Counted from the stretch's first letter, positions 25,848-35,989 are shown. The stretch: 64,000 nucleotides of DNA from Ramlibacter sp. Leaf400 (GCF_001424545.1 NZ_LMQL01000015.1:1-64000), one strand, 5' to 3'. The notes: generated by a model not told the origin, from the sequence alone. Program-made: numbers and translations.

Positions 25848-26690
25848 CTGCAGCCTGCCGCGGCCCCCCTGGCCCCCCTGCTCGAGGTGCACGGCCTCAC
25901 GCTCGCCTTCGGCGGCGTGAAGGCCCTCAACGACGTCGCCTTCTCGGTGGCGCCGGGCTCCATCACCTCGGTGATCGGTCCCAACGGCGCGGGCAAGACC
26001 TCGGTGTTCAACACCATCTCCGGCTTCTACAAGCCGGCCACCGGATACATCCGGTTCGAAGGCCAGGACATCACGCGGCTGGCGCCACCCAGGCGCGCCG
26101 CCAGGGGCCTGGCGCGCACCTTCCAGAACATCGCGCTGTTCCGCGGCCTCACGGTGCTGGACAACATCAAGCTCGGTCGCCACTGCCACCTGAAGACCGG
26201 GCCGCTGGGCGCGCTGTTCTATTCGCCCGCCGTGCGGCGCGAGGAGGAGGCGCTGCGCACCGAGATCGAGGAACGCATCATCGATTTCCTGGAGATCGAC
26301 CACATCCGCAAGGCGCCCGTGGGCGCGCTGTCGTACGGGCTGCAGAAGCGGGTGGAGCTGGCGCGCGCGCTGGCGATGAAGCCGAAGCTGCTGCTGCTGG
26401 ACGAGCCGGTCGCCGGCATGAACCGCGAGGAGACCGAGGACATGGCGCGCTTCATCCTGGAGGTGCGGCGCGACTGGGGCGTGACGGTGCTGATGGTGGA
26501 GCACGACATGGGCATGGTGATGGACCTGTCCGACCACGTGGTGGTGCTCAACTTCGGCCAGGTGATCGCGCGCGGGCTGCCGCAGGAGGTGCAGCGCAAC
26601 CCGGAGGTGGTGAAGGCCTACCTTGGCTCGGGGAACGTGGCGCAGTTGCGAGAGCGTTTCCAGCGCTACCGCCGCAAGGAGGTGGCCTGA
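25848..26690 (+). CDS. livG: Branched-chain-type ABC transporter ATPase (LivG), probable CTG start
   Basis: 280 residues if started at CTG 25848, which lies 6 bases after AAGGAG. No ATG, GTG or TTG is in frame upstream until past the ribosome site; the first GTG (25887) would begin inside the first beta strand (LLEVHGLTLAFGG). Walker A is GPNGAGKTS, the signature is the variant LSYGLQKRVELA, and Walker B is LLLLDEPVAG; the LivG-type C-terminal YLGSG element is present. It energises uptake of amino acids or organic acids with LivF. First gene of a seven-gene operon. Confidence 0.88.
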   Translation: MQPAAAPLAPLLEVHGLTLAFGGVKALNDVAFSVAPGSITSVIGPNGAGKTSVFNTISGFYKPATGYIRFEGQDITRLAPPRRAARGLARTFQNIALFRGLTVLDNIKLGRHCHLKTGPLGALFYSPAVRREEEALRTEIEERIIDFLEIDHIRKAPVGALSYGLQKRVELARALAMKPKLLLLDEPVAGMNREETEDMARFILEVRRDWGVTVLMVEHDMGMVMDLSDHVVVLNFGQVIARGLPQEVQRNPEVVKAYLGSGNVAQLRERFQRYRRKEVA

Positions 26691-26691
26691 C

Positions 26692-27582
26692 ATGGCCGGC
26701 GGCATCGACTGGTGGCTGCTCTTCGAGATCGTGCTTTCGGGGCTGGGGGCGGGCGGGCTGTACGCGCTGACCGGGCTGGCCTTCGTCACCATCTACAAGG
26801 CTACGCGCGTGGTCAACATCGCCATCGGCGAGATGCTGATGGTGGGCGCCTACCTGTTCTTCGCCTTCAGCGCGGGCATGAAGCTGCCGATCTGGCTGGC
26901 CATCCCCGCGGCGATGCTGGCTTCGGGCGTGTTCGGCGCGGTGGTCGAGCGCGTGATGATCCGCCCGATGCTGGGCGAGTCGCCGATCTCGTCCTTCATG
27001 GTCACCGTCGGCCTGGGCTCCATCCTGGTGGGCGCGGTGGAGCTGATCTGGACCGCCGACCAGCAGCGCCTGCCGGAGTTCTTCCCCTCGGCGCCGGTGA
27101 AGATCGGCGAGGCGCTGCTCTCGGCCAAGGTGTTCTGGGGCTTCGTGGTGGCGGTGCTGCTGATCGGCGCGGTGCTGCTGGCGTTCCGCTATTGGCGCGG
27201 CGGCGTCGCGCTGCGCGCCACGGCTTCGGACCAGCAGGCCGCGTACTCCATGGGCATCGACGTGCCGCGCGTGTTCTCGCTGGCCTGGGTGGCCGCGGCC
27301 ATGATCGCCTGCGTGGCCGGCATCGTGGTGGGCTCCATCGGCGGCATCTCGTCGGTCATGGGCGTCTTCGGCCTGTCGGTGCTGGTCGTGGTGATCTTCG
27401 GTGGCCTGGACAGCGTGCTGGGCGCGCTGGTGGGCGGCCTGGTGGTCGGCGTGGTCGAGGCCATGGCCGGCTTCTACCTGGGCGGCGAGTACCGGCTGAT
27501 CGCCACCTTCCTGCTGCTGGTGCTGGTGCTGCTGGTGCGGCCCTACGGCCTGTTCGGCACCCACGAGATCGAGAGACTCTGA
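26692..27582 (+). CDS. livH: Branched-chain-type ABC permease (LivH)
   Basis: 296 residues with about eight hydrophobic segments. GLGAGGLYALTGLAFVTIYKATRVVNIAIGEMLM is the LivH N-terminal signature and a GGLDSVLGALVGGLVVGVVEA block is the C-terminal one. The start lies 1 bp after the livG stop. It forms the channel with LivM. An in-frame extension upstream to 26623 overlaps livG and is not needed. Confidence 0.9.
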   Translation: MAGGIDWWLLFEIVLSGLGAGGLYALTGLAFVTIYKATRVVNIAIGEMLMVGAYLFFAFSAGMKLPIWLAIPAAMLASGVFGAVVERVMIRPMLGESPISSFMVTVGLGSILVGAVELIWTADQQRLPEFFPSAPVKIGEALLSAKVFWGFVVAVLLIGAVLLAFRYWRGGVALRATASDQQAAYSMGIDVPRVFSLAWVAAAMIACVAGIVVGSIGGISSVMGVFGLSVLVVVIFGGLDSVLGALVGGLVVGVVEAMAGFYLGGEYRLIATFLLLVLVLLVRPYGLFGTHEIERL

Positions 27583-28622
27583 TGCGCATCGGTGCCGCCA
27601 AGCAGACCTACGCCGCCGACGCGGCCCTGTTCGAGACGCCCACGCAGCGCTTCTGGTTGGCCCTGCTGGCGGTCGCCCTCGCGGGCCTTCCCTTCGTCGC
27701 GTCCGAATACTGGCTGTACCTGGCCTGCCTGGTGGCCATCCACATCATCAGCGCCGCGGGCCTGAACATCCTCACCGGCTCCACCGGGCTGGTGAGCCTG
27801 GGGCAGGCGGCCTTCATGGGCGTGGGCGCGTACACGGTGGCCATCCTGCAGTCGCGCTGGGGCGTGCCGGCACTGGTCAGCCTGCCCCTGGCCGGCTTCG
27901 TGGCGCTGCTGTGCGGGGTGGTGGTGGGCCTGCCGTCGCTGCGGGTCAAGGGGCTGTACCTGGCCATCGCCACCATCGCCGCCGGCGTGCTGGCGCACTT
28001 CATCTTCTCGCACTTCACCTCGCTCACCGGCGGCTCGGCCGGGCTGTCGGTGCGGCCGGCCAACGTGTTCGGGCTGGCGCTGGACAACTCGTTCCGCTTC
28101 TACTGGCTGGTGCTGCCGCTCACCGCGCTGGCGCTGCTGGGCGCGGCCAACCTGCTGCGCACCCGCATCGGCCGCGCCTTCATCGCCATCCGCGACCGCG
28201 ACATCTCGGCCGAGGTGCTGGGCATCCCGCTGCTGCGCTACAAGCTGCTGGCTTTTGCGATCTCGTCGTTCTACGCCGGCGTGGCGGGCGGGCTGTACGC
28301 GCTGTTCTTCCGCGCCGTGACGCCCGAGACCTTCCCGCTGGTGATGTCCATCTTCTTCCTCGCCGCCGTGATCGTGGGCGGGCTGGGCACGGTGCTGGGC
28401 AGCGTGCTGGGCGCCGTGTTCATGACGCTGGTGCCCGAGGTGCTGCGGATGGTGATGGGCTGGCTGCCGTTGTCGGGCAACGCGGCGCTGTACCTGTCGC
28501 CGGTGCGCACCATCGTCTTCGGCGCGCTGATCGTCCTGTTCCTCGTCTTCGAGCCGCTGGGCCTGGCCGAAGCCTGGCGCCGCGTGCGCCGCACCTTCCA
28601 CCTGTGGCCCTTCCGCACCTGA
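27582..28622 (+). CDS. livM: Branched-chain-type ABC permease (LivM)
   Basis: 346 residues with a ~30-residue hydrophilic head and about eight to nine membrane segments. AAGLNILTGSTGLVSLGQAAFMGVGAYT and the RIGRAFIAIRDRDISAEVLGI cytoplasmic loop are LivM signatures. The ATG overlaps the livH stop (TGATG). It pairs with LivH. Confidence 0.9.
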   Translation: MRIGAAKQTYAADAALFETPTQRFWLALLAVALAGLPFVASEYWLYLACLVAIHIISAAGLNILTGSTGLVSLGQAAFMGVGAYTVAILQSRWGVPALVSLPLAGFVALLCGVVVGLPSLRVKGLYLAIATIAAGVLAHFIFSHFTSLTGGSAGLSVRPANVFGLALDNSFRFYWLVLPLTALALLGAANLLRTRIGRAFIAIRDRDISAEVLGIPLLRYKLLAFAISSFYAGVAGGLYALFFRAVTPETFPLVMSIFFLAAVIVGGLGTVLGSVLGAVFMTLVPEVLRMVMGWLPLSGNAALYLSPVRTIVFGALIVLFLVFEPLGLAEAWRRVRRTFHLWPFRT

Positions 28623-28661
28623 GAGCCGGCCTTTTCGTTTTCGTCCAACCAGGAGACAGCC

Positions 28662-29845
28662 ATGACCACCAAGCGAAAGTTCCTCACCACCGCCGCCGCG
28701 GCCGCCGCGGCTTCCGCCCTGCCGGCGGCCGTCCGGGCCCAGGCGCGCCCGGCCGCGCAGGAGGACATCGTCTTCGGCGCGTCGGTGCCGCTCACCGGCG
28801 TGTTCGCCTTCGCCGGCATCGGCATCGACGCGGGCATCAAGGACTACCTGCAGATCCTCAACGAGGGCGGCGGCGTGAAGGGCCGCAAGGTGCGCTACGT
28901 GGCCGAGGACACGGGCTACAAGGTCGACCAGTCGATGGCGGTGTTCAAGAAGATCACCGGGCAGAACAAGGTCAACCTGTACTACGCCGACTCCACCGGC
29001 TTCGTGAAGGCGGTCAATCCGGAGCTGGACCGCCTGGGCTCCATGCTCATGACGGGCGCCTCGTTCGCGCGCGAGATCAGCAACGCGCAGAAGTACCCGC
29101 TGCAGTTCATGGTGGGCCCCGACTACAGCGAGATGGTGGGCATCCTGCTGCAGTACATCGCCAAGGCCAAGCCGGGCGCCAAGGTGGCGCTGGTGTACTC
29201 CGACACCGAGTTCGGCAAGGACCCGGTGGAGGCCGCCCGCGCCGACACCAAGAAGCTGGGCCTGAACCTGGTGCAGGAGATCGTCACGCCGCCGGGCAGC
29301 GTGGACGTGTCCACCGAGGTGATCAAGCTGCGCCGCGCCGACCCCGACTACACCATCTTCCACGGCTACGTGTCGGCGCCGATCCCGGAGTTCATCAACC
29401 AGGCGCGCGCGCAGGGCCTCAAGACGCAGTTCATGGGCACCTTCTGGACCATGGACAACTCCACCGTGATGCGCATGGGCGCCAACGCCGACGGCTTCCT
29501 GGGCGTGATGCCCTACCGCTACCACTACGACACCGAAGGCAAGGCGCCCATGCTCGACCGCATCCGCAAGATGCGCCCCGAGTACCAGAGCACGGCCTAC
29601 ATGCAGGGCTTCCTGGCGGCGATGCTGCTGACCGAGGCGGCGCGCCGCTGCCTCGAAGCGGGCAACGAGCTGAACGGCCGCAACCTGAAGACGGCGCTCA
29701 GCTCGATCCGCAACTTCGACACCGGCGGCCTCATCGGCGTGCCGCTGTCGATCAAGGGCAACTCCATCCCGATCGGACGCATCTACAAGGCGGACTTCAA
29801 GCAGCAGAAGATGCTGCCGGTGTCCGACTGGATCAGCCTGCAGTG

Positions 29846-29846
<1 letters not shown>
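28662..29846 (+). CDS. Branched-chain-type ABC substrate-binding protein (LivK family)
   Basis: 394 residues with an export signal (KRKFLTT then an alanine-rich core ending AVRAQA near residue 28). A type-I periplasmic binding fold starts at IVFGASVPLTGVFA and includes VALVYSDTEFGKDP. The ligand pocket is not diagnostic; with the downstream acyl-CoA ligase, an aromatic or fatty acid is more likely than leucine, by inference. AGGAGA lies upstream. Placed between livM and livF. Confidence 0.88.
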
Positions 29847-30670
<824 letters not shown>

Positions 30671-30695
30671 ACTGCTCCGGGGCGAGGGCGGCTGC

Positions 30696-32498
30696 ATGAG
30701 CGCGCCGTTCACGCTCACCCTGCCGCAGGCCCTGCGCCACCAGGCGCAGCACGCGCCCACCCGGGTGGCGATCCGGCAGAAGCGCTTCGGCATCTGGAAG
30801 CCGCTCACCTGGGCACGGTTCAACGAGCGCGCGATCGACGTGGGCCTGGGCCTGGCCGCGCTCGGGGTCGAGCGCGGCGCCCACGTGGGCGTGCTGTCGG
30901 AAAACCGCATCGAGTGGGTGCTCGCGCAACTCGGCGCGGGCATGGTGGGCGCCATCACCGTCGGCGTCTACCCGACCAGCCCCGCCAACGAGGTGGCCTA
31001 CGTGCTCGGCCACGCCGACGCCCAGGTGGTCGTGTGCGAGGACCAGGAACAGGCCGACAAGGTGCTGGACGCGCGCGACCAGCTGCCGGCGCTGCGGGCC
31101 GTGGTCGTGATGGAGGCCAAGGGCCTGGGCGACGTGAAGGCGCGTGCGCCCGGGCTGGTGGTCGGCTTCCAGGAACTCGAAGAACGCGGCCGCGCTTCGG
31201 CCGACCGCGCCCGCGTCGACGCCGTGCTCGCTTCGCAGCAGCTGTCGGACACGGGCCTGCTGATCTACACCTCCGGCTCCACCGGCAAGCCCAAGGGCGC
31301 GATGATCAGCTACGGCAACATCGCGGCCATGGCGCCGGGCGTGATCGAACGGCTGGGTCTGGACGCCCACACCTCGCACCTGTCGTACCTGCCCCTGTGC
31401 CACGTGGCCGAGCAGATGCTGACCTGCTTCGTGCCGATGTACCTGGGCTCGCGGGTGGATTTCGGCGAGTCGATCCGCACCGTGCAGGACGACCTGCGCG
31501 AGGTGGCGCCCACCATGTTCCTGGGCGTGCCGCGCATCTGGGAAAAGCTGCACTCGTCGATCTCGATCAAGATGCAGGAGACCGGCGCCTGGCGCCGCTG
31601 GCTGTACGCCAGGGCGATGGCCGCCTGCGAGCCCTTCGCGCACAAGTCGGCCGCGCAGCGCAGCGTGGGCGAGCGCCTTCGCTTTGCGCTCTGGTACGCA
31701 CTGGTGTTCCGCGCGCTGCAGAACTTCATCGGCCTGCGCCGCGTGAAGGTGGCGCTCACGGGCGCGGCGCCGATCTCGCCGCTGATCCTGCGCTACTTCC
31801 GCACGCTGGGCGTGCCGCTGGTCGAGGTGTACGGCATGACGGAGTCCAGCGGCATGGTGCTGGGCCAGCGCCGCGACGACATCCGCTGGGGCACGGTGGG
31901 CGCGCCCACGGTGGGCGTCGAGGCGCGGGTGTCGCCCCAGGGCGAGCTGCAGGTGCGCGGCGGCGTGGTGTTCCAGGGCTACTACAAGAACCCCGAGGCC
32001 ACGGCCGCGACCATCGTCGACGGCTGGCTGCACACCGGCGACGTGGTGCAGGCGCAGGACGGGCACCTGCGCATCGTCGACCGGCTCAAGGACGTGATGA
32101 TCACCGCCGGCGGCAAGAACCTCACGCCCTCGGAGATCGAGAACACGATGAAGGCCAGTCCCTTCATCAAGGAATGCGTGATCGTGGCCGAGGCGCGCCG
32201 CTTCGTCGCGGCGCTGGTGCAGATCGATTTCGAGACGGTGGGCAAGTGGGCCGAGAACCAGCGGCTGGCCTTCACCCATTTCCGCTCGCTGGCGCAGCTG
32301 CCGCAGGTGCGCGAGCTGGTGCACCAGGAGATCGAGCGCGGCAACGGCACCCTGGCCGAGGTGGCGCGGGTGCGGCGCTTCCACCTGCTCACCAAGGAGC
32401 TGGACCATGACGACGGCGAGGTGACGGCCACGATGAAGGTGCGCCGCGCCAGCATCTACAAGACGTATGGCGACGAGATCGAAGCGCTCTACCGCTGA
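30696..32498 (+). CDS. AMP-dependent acyl-CoA synthetase/ligase
   Basis: 600 residues, an ANL-superfamily adenylating enzyme of the long-chain type. The P-loop YTSGSTGKPKG is near residues 191-201, the A5-type motif YGMTESSGM is present, and GWLHTGDVV plus IVDRLKDVMITAGGKNLTPSEIE mark the hinge and C-terminal domain. It activates a carboxylic acid to its CoA thioester at the cytoplasmic side. Its position directly after livF suggests it traps the imported acid. Confidence 0.9.
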   Translation: MSAPFTLTLPQALRHQAQHAPTRVAIRQKRFGIWKPLTWARFNERAIDVGLGLAALGVERGAHVGVLSENRIEWVLAQLGAGMVGAITVGVYPTSPANEVAYVLGHADAQVVVCEDQEQADKVLDARDQLPALRAVVVMEAKGLGDVKARAPGLVVGFQELEERGRASADRARVDAVLASQQLSDTGLLIYTSGSTGKPKGAMISYGNIAAMAPGVIERLGLDAHTSHLSYLPLCHVAEQMLTCFVPMYLGSRVDFGESIRTVQDDLREVAPTMFLGVPRIWEKLHSSISIKMQETGAWRRWLYARAMAACEPFAHKSAAQRSVGERLRFALWYALVFRALQNFIGLRRVKVALTGAAPISPLILRYFRTLGVPLVEVYGMTESSGMVLGQRRDDIRWGTVGAPTVGVEARVSPQGELQVRGGVVFQGYYKNPEATAATIVDGWLHTGDVVQAQDGHLRIVDRLKDVMITAGGKNLTPSEIENTMKASPFIKECVIVAEARRFVAALVQIDFETVGKWAENQRLAFTHFRSLAQLPQVRELVHQEIERGNGTLAEVARVRRFHLLTKELDHDDGEVTATMKVRRASIYKTYGDEIEALYR

Positions 32499-33255
32499 AC
32501 CGCCGCTCGCCGCGGCGGCCAGGCCGCCGGCGCCCGAGCCGCTGGAGTCGCCCTGGACGCCCGGGGCCGACCGCGACCGGCTGCGCGCCAGCAAGCGCCA
32601 GGCGGTGCTGCGCACGGCCGCGCGCGTGTTCAACGAGAAGGGCTTCCATGCCACCTCGCTGGACGAGCTGGCCGAGCGGCTGCACATCACCAAGCCGACG
32701 CTGTACTACTACGTCAAGAACAAGGACGAGATCCTGTTCGACTGCGTGAGCATCGGGTTGCAGATGCTGGAGGACGCGATCCAGGCCGAACGGGCCCGCG
32801 GCGGACGCGCCGTCGACCAGCTGGTGGCCGCGATGCGCAGTTACGTGGAGATCGTCACCGCCGACTTCGGCATGTGCGTGATCCGCGTGGGGGAGGACCC
32901 GCTGCCGCCGGACAGCCAGCGCGCGCTGCGCGCCTTCAAGGCCAAGCTGGATGCGCACTTCCGGGAGCTGGTGCGGCGGGGCATCGAGGAGGGCTCGATC
33001 CGTCCCTGCGATCCCAAGATCGCTGCCTTCACCCTGGCGGGGGCGCTGAGCTGGATAGGGCGCTGGTACCGCCCCGAGGGGCCATTGCCTCCCGAGGAGA
33101 TCGCACGCCAGTGCATCGGCCTGCTCACGTCGGGCCTGTGCACGACCCGGGGACGCTCGCGCCTGCGGACGCTGGCCGGGCCTGGTGATGCCGTCAGCGG
33201 CGGTGGGGAGGGCGGGGGGCGCCGTCCCTGCGCTCCGGCAGGTGGCGGAACATGA
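32467..33255 (+). CDS. TetR family transcriptional regulator
   Basis: 262 residues from ATG 32467, overlapping the ligase 3' end by 32 bp. A ~40-residue Ala/Pro-rich head precedes the TetR HTH ([41 protein letters not shown], ~51-93). The ligand domain follows. The last ~20 residues are Gly-rich and lie antisense over the 3' end of infA by 62 bp, so the tail looks like a recent stop-codon loss or readthrough extension. Probably regulates the transporter/ligase operon it ends. Confidence 0.88.
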   Translation: MATRSKRSTAEPPLAAAARPPAPEPLESPWTPGADRDRLRASKRQAVLRTAARVFNEKGFHATSLDELAERLHITKPTLYYYVKNKDEILFDCVSIGLQMLEDAIQAERARGGRAVDQLVAAMRSYVEIVTADFGMCVIRVGEDPLPPDSQRALRAFKAKLDAHFRELVRRGIEEGSIRPCDPKIAAFTLAGALSWIGRWYRPEGPLPPEEIARQCIGLLTSGLCTTRGRSRLRTLAGPGDAVSGGGEGGGRRPCAPAGGGT

Positions 33256-33454
33256 TTCGGCCCTTGCTCAGGTCGTAGGGCGACATCTCTAGCGTCACGT
33301 CGTCACCCGCGATGATGCGGATGCGGTGCTTCTTCATCTTGCCGCCGGTGTAGGCGACCAGTTCGTGTCCGTTGTTCAGGATGACGCGGCAGCGCGAGTC
33401 CGGGAGGATCTCGGCCACGCGGCCGCGCATTTCAATGAGGTCTTCTTTCGCCAA
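33194..33454 (-). CDS. infA: Translation initiation factor IF-1
   Basis: 86 residues. It has the whole S1-like OB fold of IF-1 ([19 protein letters not shown]..., [45 protein letters not shown]) plus a ~12-residue Arg/Pro-rich C-terminal extension beyond the usual 72 residues. Burkholderiales often carry a second infA outside the ribosomal protein operon, and this copy, beside an RRM gene rather than rpmJ/rpsM, fits that. Its 3' end is overlapped by the TetR gene. Confidence 0.93.
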   Translation of the reverse strand: MAKEDLIEMRGRVAEILPDSRCRVILNNGHELVAYTGGKMKKHRIRIIAGDDVTLEMSPYDLSKGRIMFRHLPERRDGAPRPPHRR

Positions 33455-33500
33455 TGGATTCCTTCGGCATGCCCGTGGGCACGCATTCGGCGTTTGCTGG

Positions 33501-33564
33501 TTGGCGGCCGCGGGCTGCGGCCGCCAAAGGCGAAGCGGAGGCGGCGGCGCCGTTGCGCCGCCTC
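33501..33564 (-). terminator. Two strong hairpins between RRM gene and infA
   Basis: A perfect 11-bp stem (TTGGCGGCCGC / GCGGCCGCCAA, loop GGGCT, 33501-33527) and a 9-bp stem (GAGGCGGCG / CGCCGCCTC, 33538-33564) occupy the 122-bp gap between the RRM stop and the infA start. Neither has a clear T-run, so they may be Rho-assisted terminators, 3'-end stabilisers or leader structures of infA. Confidence 0.4.
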
Positions 33565-33576
33565 ACGTGCCGGGGA

Positions 33577-33888
33577 TCAGTAGCCGCGCGAGCCGCCGTA
33601 GCCGCCGCCACCACCGCCGCCGGTGCGCGGGGCACGCGGCTCCATCGGGCGGGCTTCGTTGACGACCAGGCCGCGGCCGCCGAGCTGGTGGCCATTCATG
33701 CCGTCGATGGCCGCCTTGGCTTCGGCCGGGCTGGACATCTCGACGAAGCCGAAGCCCTTGGAGCGGCCGCTGTCGCGGTCGGTGACGATCTTGGCACTGT
33801 TGACGGCGCCGAACTGGCTGAAAGCCTGTTCCATGTCGCTGTCGCTGAAAGAGTAGGGCAGGTTGCCCACGTAAAGTTTGTTGCCCAT
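33577..33888 (-). CDS. RRM-domain RNA-binding protein, glycine-rich tail
   Basis: 103 residues from ATG 33888. One RRM: RNP2 LYVGNL at residues 5-10 and RNP1 KGFGFVEM at 44-51, followed by a Pro/Arg hinge and a Gly-rich tail ending GGYGGSRGY. This is the bacterial cold-inducible Rbp type. Its gene has a ~190-bp non-coding upstream region containing a CATAAT -10-like hexamer at 34014-34019, which would give a long leader, as in cold-shock genes; regulation by temperature is inference. Confidence 0.9.
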   Translation of the reverse strand: MGNKLYVGNLPYSFSDSDMEQAFSQFGAVNSAKIVTDRDSGRSKGFGFVEMSSPAEAKAAIDGMNGHQLGGRGLVVNEARPMEPRAPRTGGGGGGGYGGSRGY

Positions 33889-34078
33889 CAGGACTCCAGG
33901 AGAAGTGAACGATCCACGATGGAGCCGGGATGCAATCACAAACTCAAGGAATCGGTTCGGGAAGGCGAGGCAGACTGAACACCGCAGGGAAAGCCTCGAG
34001 CGAGGCACCCGCGATTATGGGGCAGCGCGCCTTCCCGCGGCGCCCGCCTGTCGTAAAGACACCCGCAGCGAGGGGGCT

Positions 34079-34330
34079 TCAGGGCTTGCGCGGCTGATCG
34101 TCCGGACGCGCGTCCATCACCTGGGCCCAGCGGCCCCAGGCCGCGTCAGTGTCGGCGCGGGCGGTCATCCAGGCGGTGAACTCGGGCGTCTCCACCGTCC
34201 GGGCGGCTTCACCGCGGGCATCGGCCTCGTCGTGGACGGTGTCGAAACGCTGTTCCGCCACGCGCTCCAGGGCCTCGATCCGCAGGGCGGCGGCTTCCAC
34301 CAGCGCCAGTTCCTCTGACCAGAATTTCAT
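34079..34330 (-). CDS. Small helical hypothetical protein
   Basis: 83 residues from ATG 34330, where GGAGG precedes the start by 5 bases. It is almost entirely helical and acidic/arginine-rich (MKFWSEELALVEAAALRIEALERVAEQRF), with no membrane or signal segment. No recognised family. It lies upstream of the RRM gene on the same strand, ~190 bp away. Confidence 0.6.
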   Translation of the reverse strand: MKFWSEELALVEAAALRIEALERVAEQRFDTVHDEADARGEAARTVETPEFTAWMTARADTDAAWGRWAQVMDARPDDQPRKP

Positions 34331-34500
34331 CGGGGCCTCCGTGCACAAAGCCAGCGAGTATGGCGCATGGGGCAATACCCCTCCTGCTCACCCAGCGCCG
34401 GGCTTAGGCAATCGGCCTAGCACGGCCGCGCCTTCCACGGCCCCGGCTTCTTCGATGATCGCCGTCCCCGACGAACGAAAGAAAGAAAGGACAGCCACCC

Positions 34501-34875
34501 GTGAGATCGGTGCTCATCGTGGAGGACAACCGCGACCTTGCAAAGACGCTGATGACCGGCCTGGACCCGCTGGACGTCGACGTGCGCCTCGCATTCGATG
34601 GCCGCGAAGCCGTGCGGCAGGCCAGCGAGCGCCTGCCGGACGTGGCCGTGCTCGACATCGGCCTGCCGGTGATGGACGGCTACGAGGTGTGCCGGCGCAT
34701 CCGCGCGCTGCCCGGCGGCGACCGCATCCGCGTGGTCGCGCTCACCACCTGGGGCACGGTGCAGGACCGGCGCTCCGGCGCCGACGCCGGCTTCGACGAG
34801 CACTGGACCAAGCCGCTGGGGCTGGACCTCTTCGTCGACCTCACGCGCCGCCAGCTGCTCGCGACGGTGGACTGA
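34501..34875 (+). CDS. Stand-alone response regulator receiver domain
   Basis: 124 residues starting at GTG 34501. It is a single CheY-like receiver: acidic pair in VEDN (residues 8-10), phosphoacceptor D52 in LDIGLPVMDGYE, conserved Thr in ALTTWG and Lys in WTKPL. There is no output domain, and no kinase gene is adjacent. It ends 10 bp before a convergent SRPBCC gene; the shared gap contains a short ACTGAA/TTCAGT stem. Confidence 0.87.
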   Translation: MRSVLIVEDNRDLAKTLMTGLDPLDVDVRLAFDGREAVRQASERLPDVAVLDIGLPVMDGYEVCRRIRALPGGDRIRVVALTTWGTVQDRRSGADAGFDEHWTKPLGLDLFVDLTRRQLLATVD

Positions 34876-34885
34876 AAAAACGCGT

Positions 34886-35566
34886 TCAGTGCTGGGTGAC
34901 GGTGCCGCGCCAGGCCCCCGTCGCCTGCCCGCGGGCCTCCACCAGCTTCTTGAAGCGCTTGAGGTTGCCCTTGGTGGTGAACCGCACGCCGCCCAACGTG
35001 TCGCCGACCACCTCGGCCGTCGTCTCGGGCCGGTAGTCCATCTGCAGCATCACGCGGCTGCGGCGGTCGTCGATGCGGTGGAAGGTGACCACGCCCGCGT
35101 TGGTCGCGCCGCCGGTGCTGCGCCAGGCGATGCGCTGGTCGGGGATCTGCTCGGTGATCTCCGAGTCCCATTCCTTGGTCCGGCCCGCCACCACGGCGCG
35201 CCAGTGCAGGTGGGTGTCGTCCACCTGCCGGACCTGCTCCACGCTGGCCATGAAGCGCGGGAACTCCTCGAACTGGGTCCACTGGTTGTAGGCGGTGCTC
35301 ACCGGGACGTTCAGGTCGATCGATTCCTCCACCGTCGACATCCCGCTGCCGTCGCGGCGCGCGTGCAGGTATCTCGTGACGACCACGCCGCCGGCGACGA
35401 AGCCCGCCGCGGCCAGCGCGATCGTGGCCAGCGGCAGTTCGGTGCCGGTGTCCGCTTCGAATTCGTAGTCGATTTCGTCTCGGTACGACGGCCTGCCGCG
35501 CAGCATGTGCGACAGGAAGAGCCCGCCGGCGACGTACGCGGCGATTCGGGGGAAGTTGGCTTGCAT
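34886..35566 (-). CDS. SRPBCC (polyketide cyclase/dehydrase-like) protein with N-terminal membrane segments
   Basis: 226 residues. The first ~70 include two weakly to moderately hydrophobic stretches (IAAYVAGGLFLSHML and LATIALAAAGFVAGGVVV), probably anchoring the protein in the inner membrane. Residues ~78-220 are a START-like fold (SIDLNVPVSTAYNQWTQFEEFPRFM...). Similar proteins are frequent in proteobacteria as stress-related membrane proteins of unknown ligand. Convergent with the receiver gene. Confidence 0.8.
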   Translation of the reverse strand: MQANFPRIAAYVAGGLFLSHMLRGRPSYRDEIDYEFEADTGTELPLATIALAAAGFVAGGVVVTRYLHARRDGSGMSTVEESIDLNVPVSTAYNQWTQFEEFPRFMASVEQVRQVDDTHLHWRAVVAGRTKEWDSEITEQIPDQRIAWRSTGGATNAGVVTFHRIDDRRSRVMLQMDYRPETTAEVVGDTLGGVRFTTKGNLKRFKKLVEARGQATGAWRGTVTQH

Positions 35567-35670
35567 GGGGTGCGCGTCCTTGTTCGCTGGGGAGCGCGAA
35601 TGCTGGCAAGCCGCCGCCCTGCACGGGGCTACAGAGTGCTACAAGGGGATTCGCCGGCCCGCGGCCGGCT

Positions 35671-35877
35671 TCACTCGAGCGGCGCGGGCCGGCTGTTGCG
35701 GCCCTGCTCGAGGTAGGGCGCGAGGCTCTCGGTGCCTTCGCCGCTGCGCTGGCCGGCCGGGGGAAGCTCGTTCAGCTGGCGCCGCCGCAGCCCGTCCAGC
35801 AACCGGCGCACCAGGCCGCTGGGCGGCGATGCGGGCTCCTCCTTGGGCGGCTGCGGGACATGGCGTTTCTTCTTCAT
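35671..35877 (-). CDS. Small basic hypothetical protein
   Basis: 68 residues, Arg/Pro/Leu-rich, starting MKKKRHVPQPPKEEP. One amphipathic helix (GLVRRLLDGLRRRQL) is the only structural hint. The ribosome site is weak (AGG 10 bases upstream) and no family is recognised, so the call rests on codon pattern and the Lys-rich start. Lies between the SRPBCC and MipA genes on the same strand. Confidence 0.45.
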   Translation of the reverse strand: MKKKRHVPQPPKEEPASPPSGLVRRLLDGLRRRQLNELPPAGQRSGEGTESLAPYLEQGRNSRPAPLE

Positions 35878-35989
35878 GCGTCGGTTGCCTGACGGGCTCA
35901 GTCCAGGAATGGCTCAGCTTGACGGCCGGCGAGACCGTTTTCAATCGCGGCGGTGAAACAGCGGTAACTCAGCCGTAACGCTGTCGAGT

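Noticed and set aside
27543-29525. A 660-codon reverse frame across livM and the binding protein
   Set aside because: Composition dominated by Arg, His, Gln, Ala, no recognisable domain, and it lies over well-supported genes.
34871-34890. ACTGAA/TTCAGT stem between convergent genes as a terminator
   Set aside because: Only 6 bp, A/T-weak and without a T-run on either side; too weak to call.
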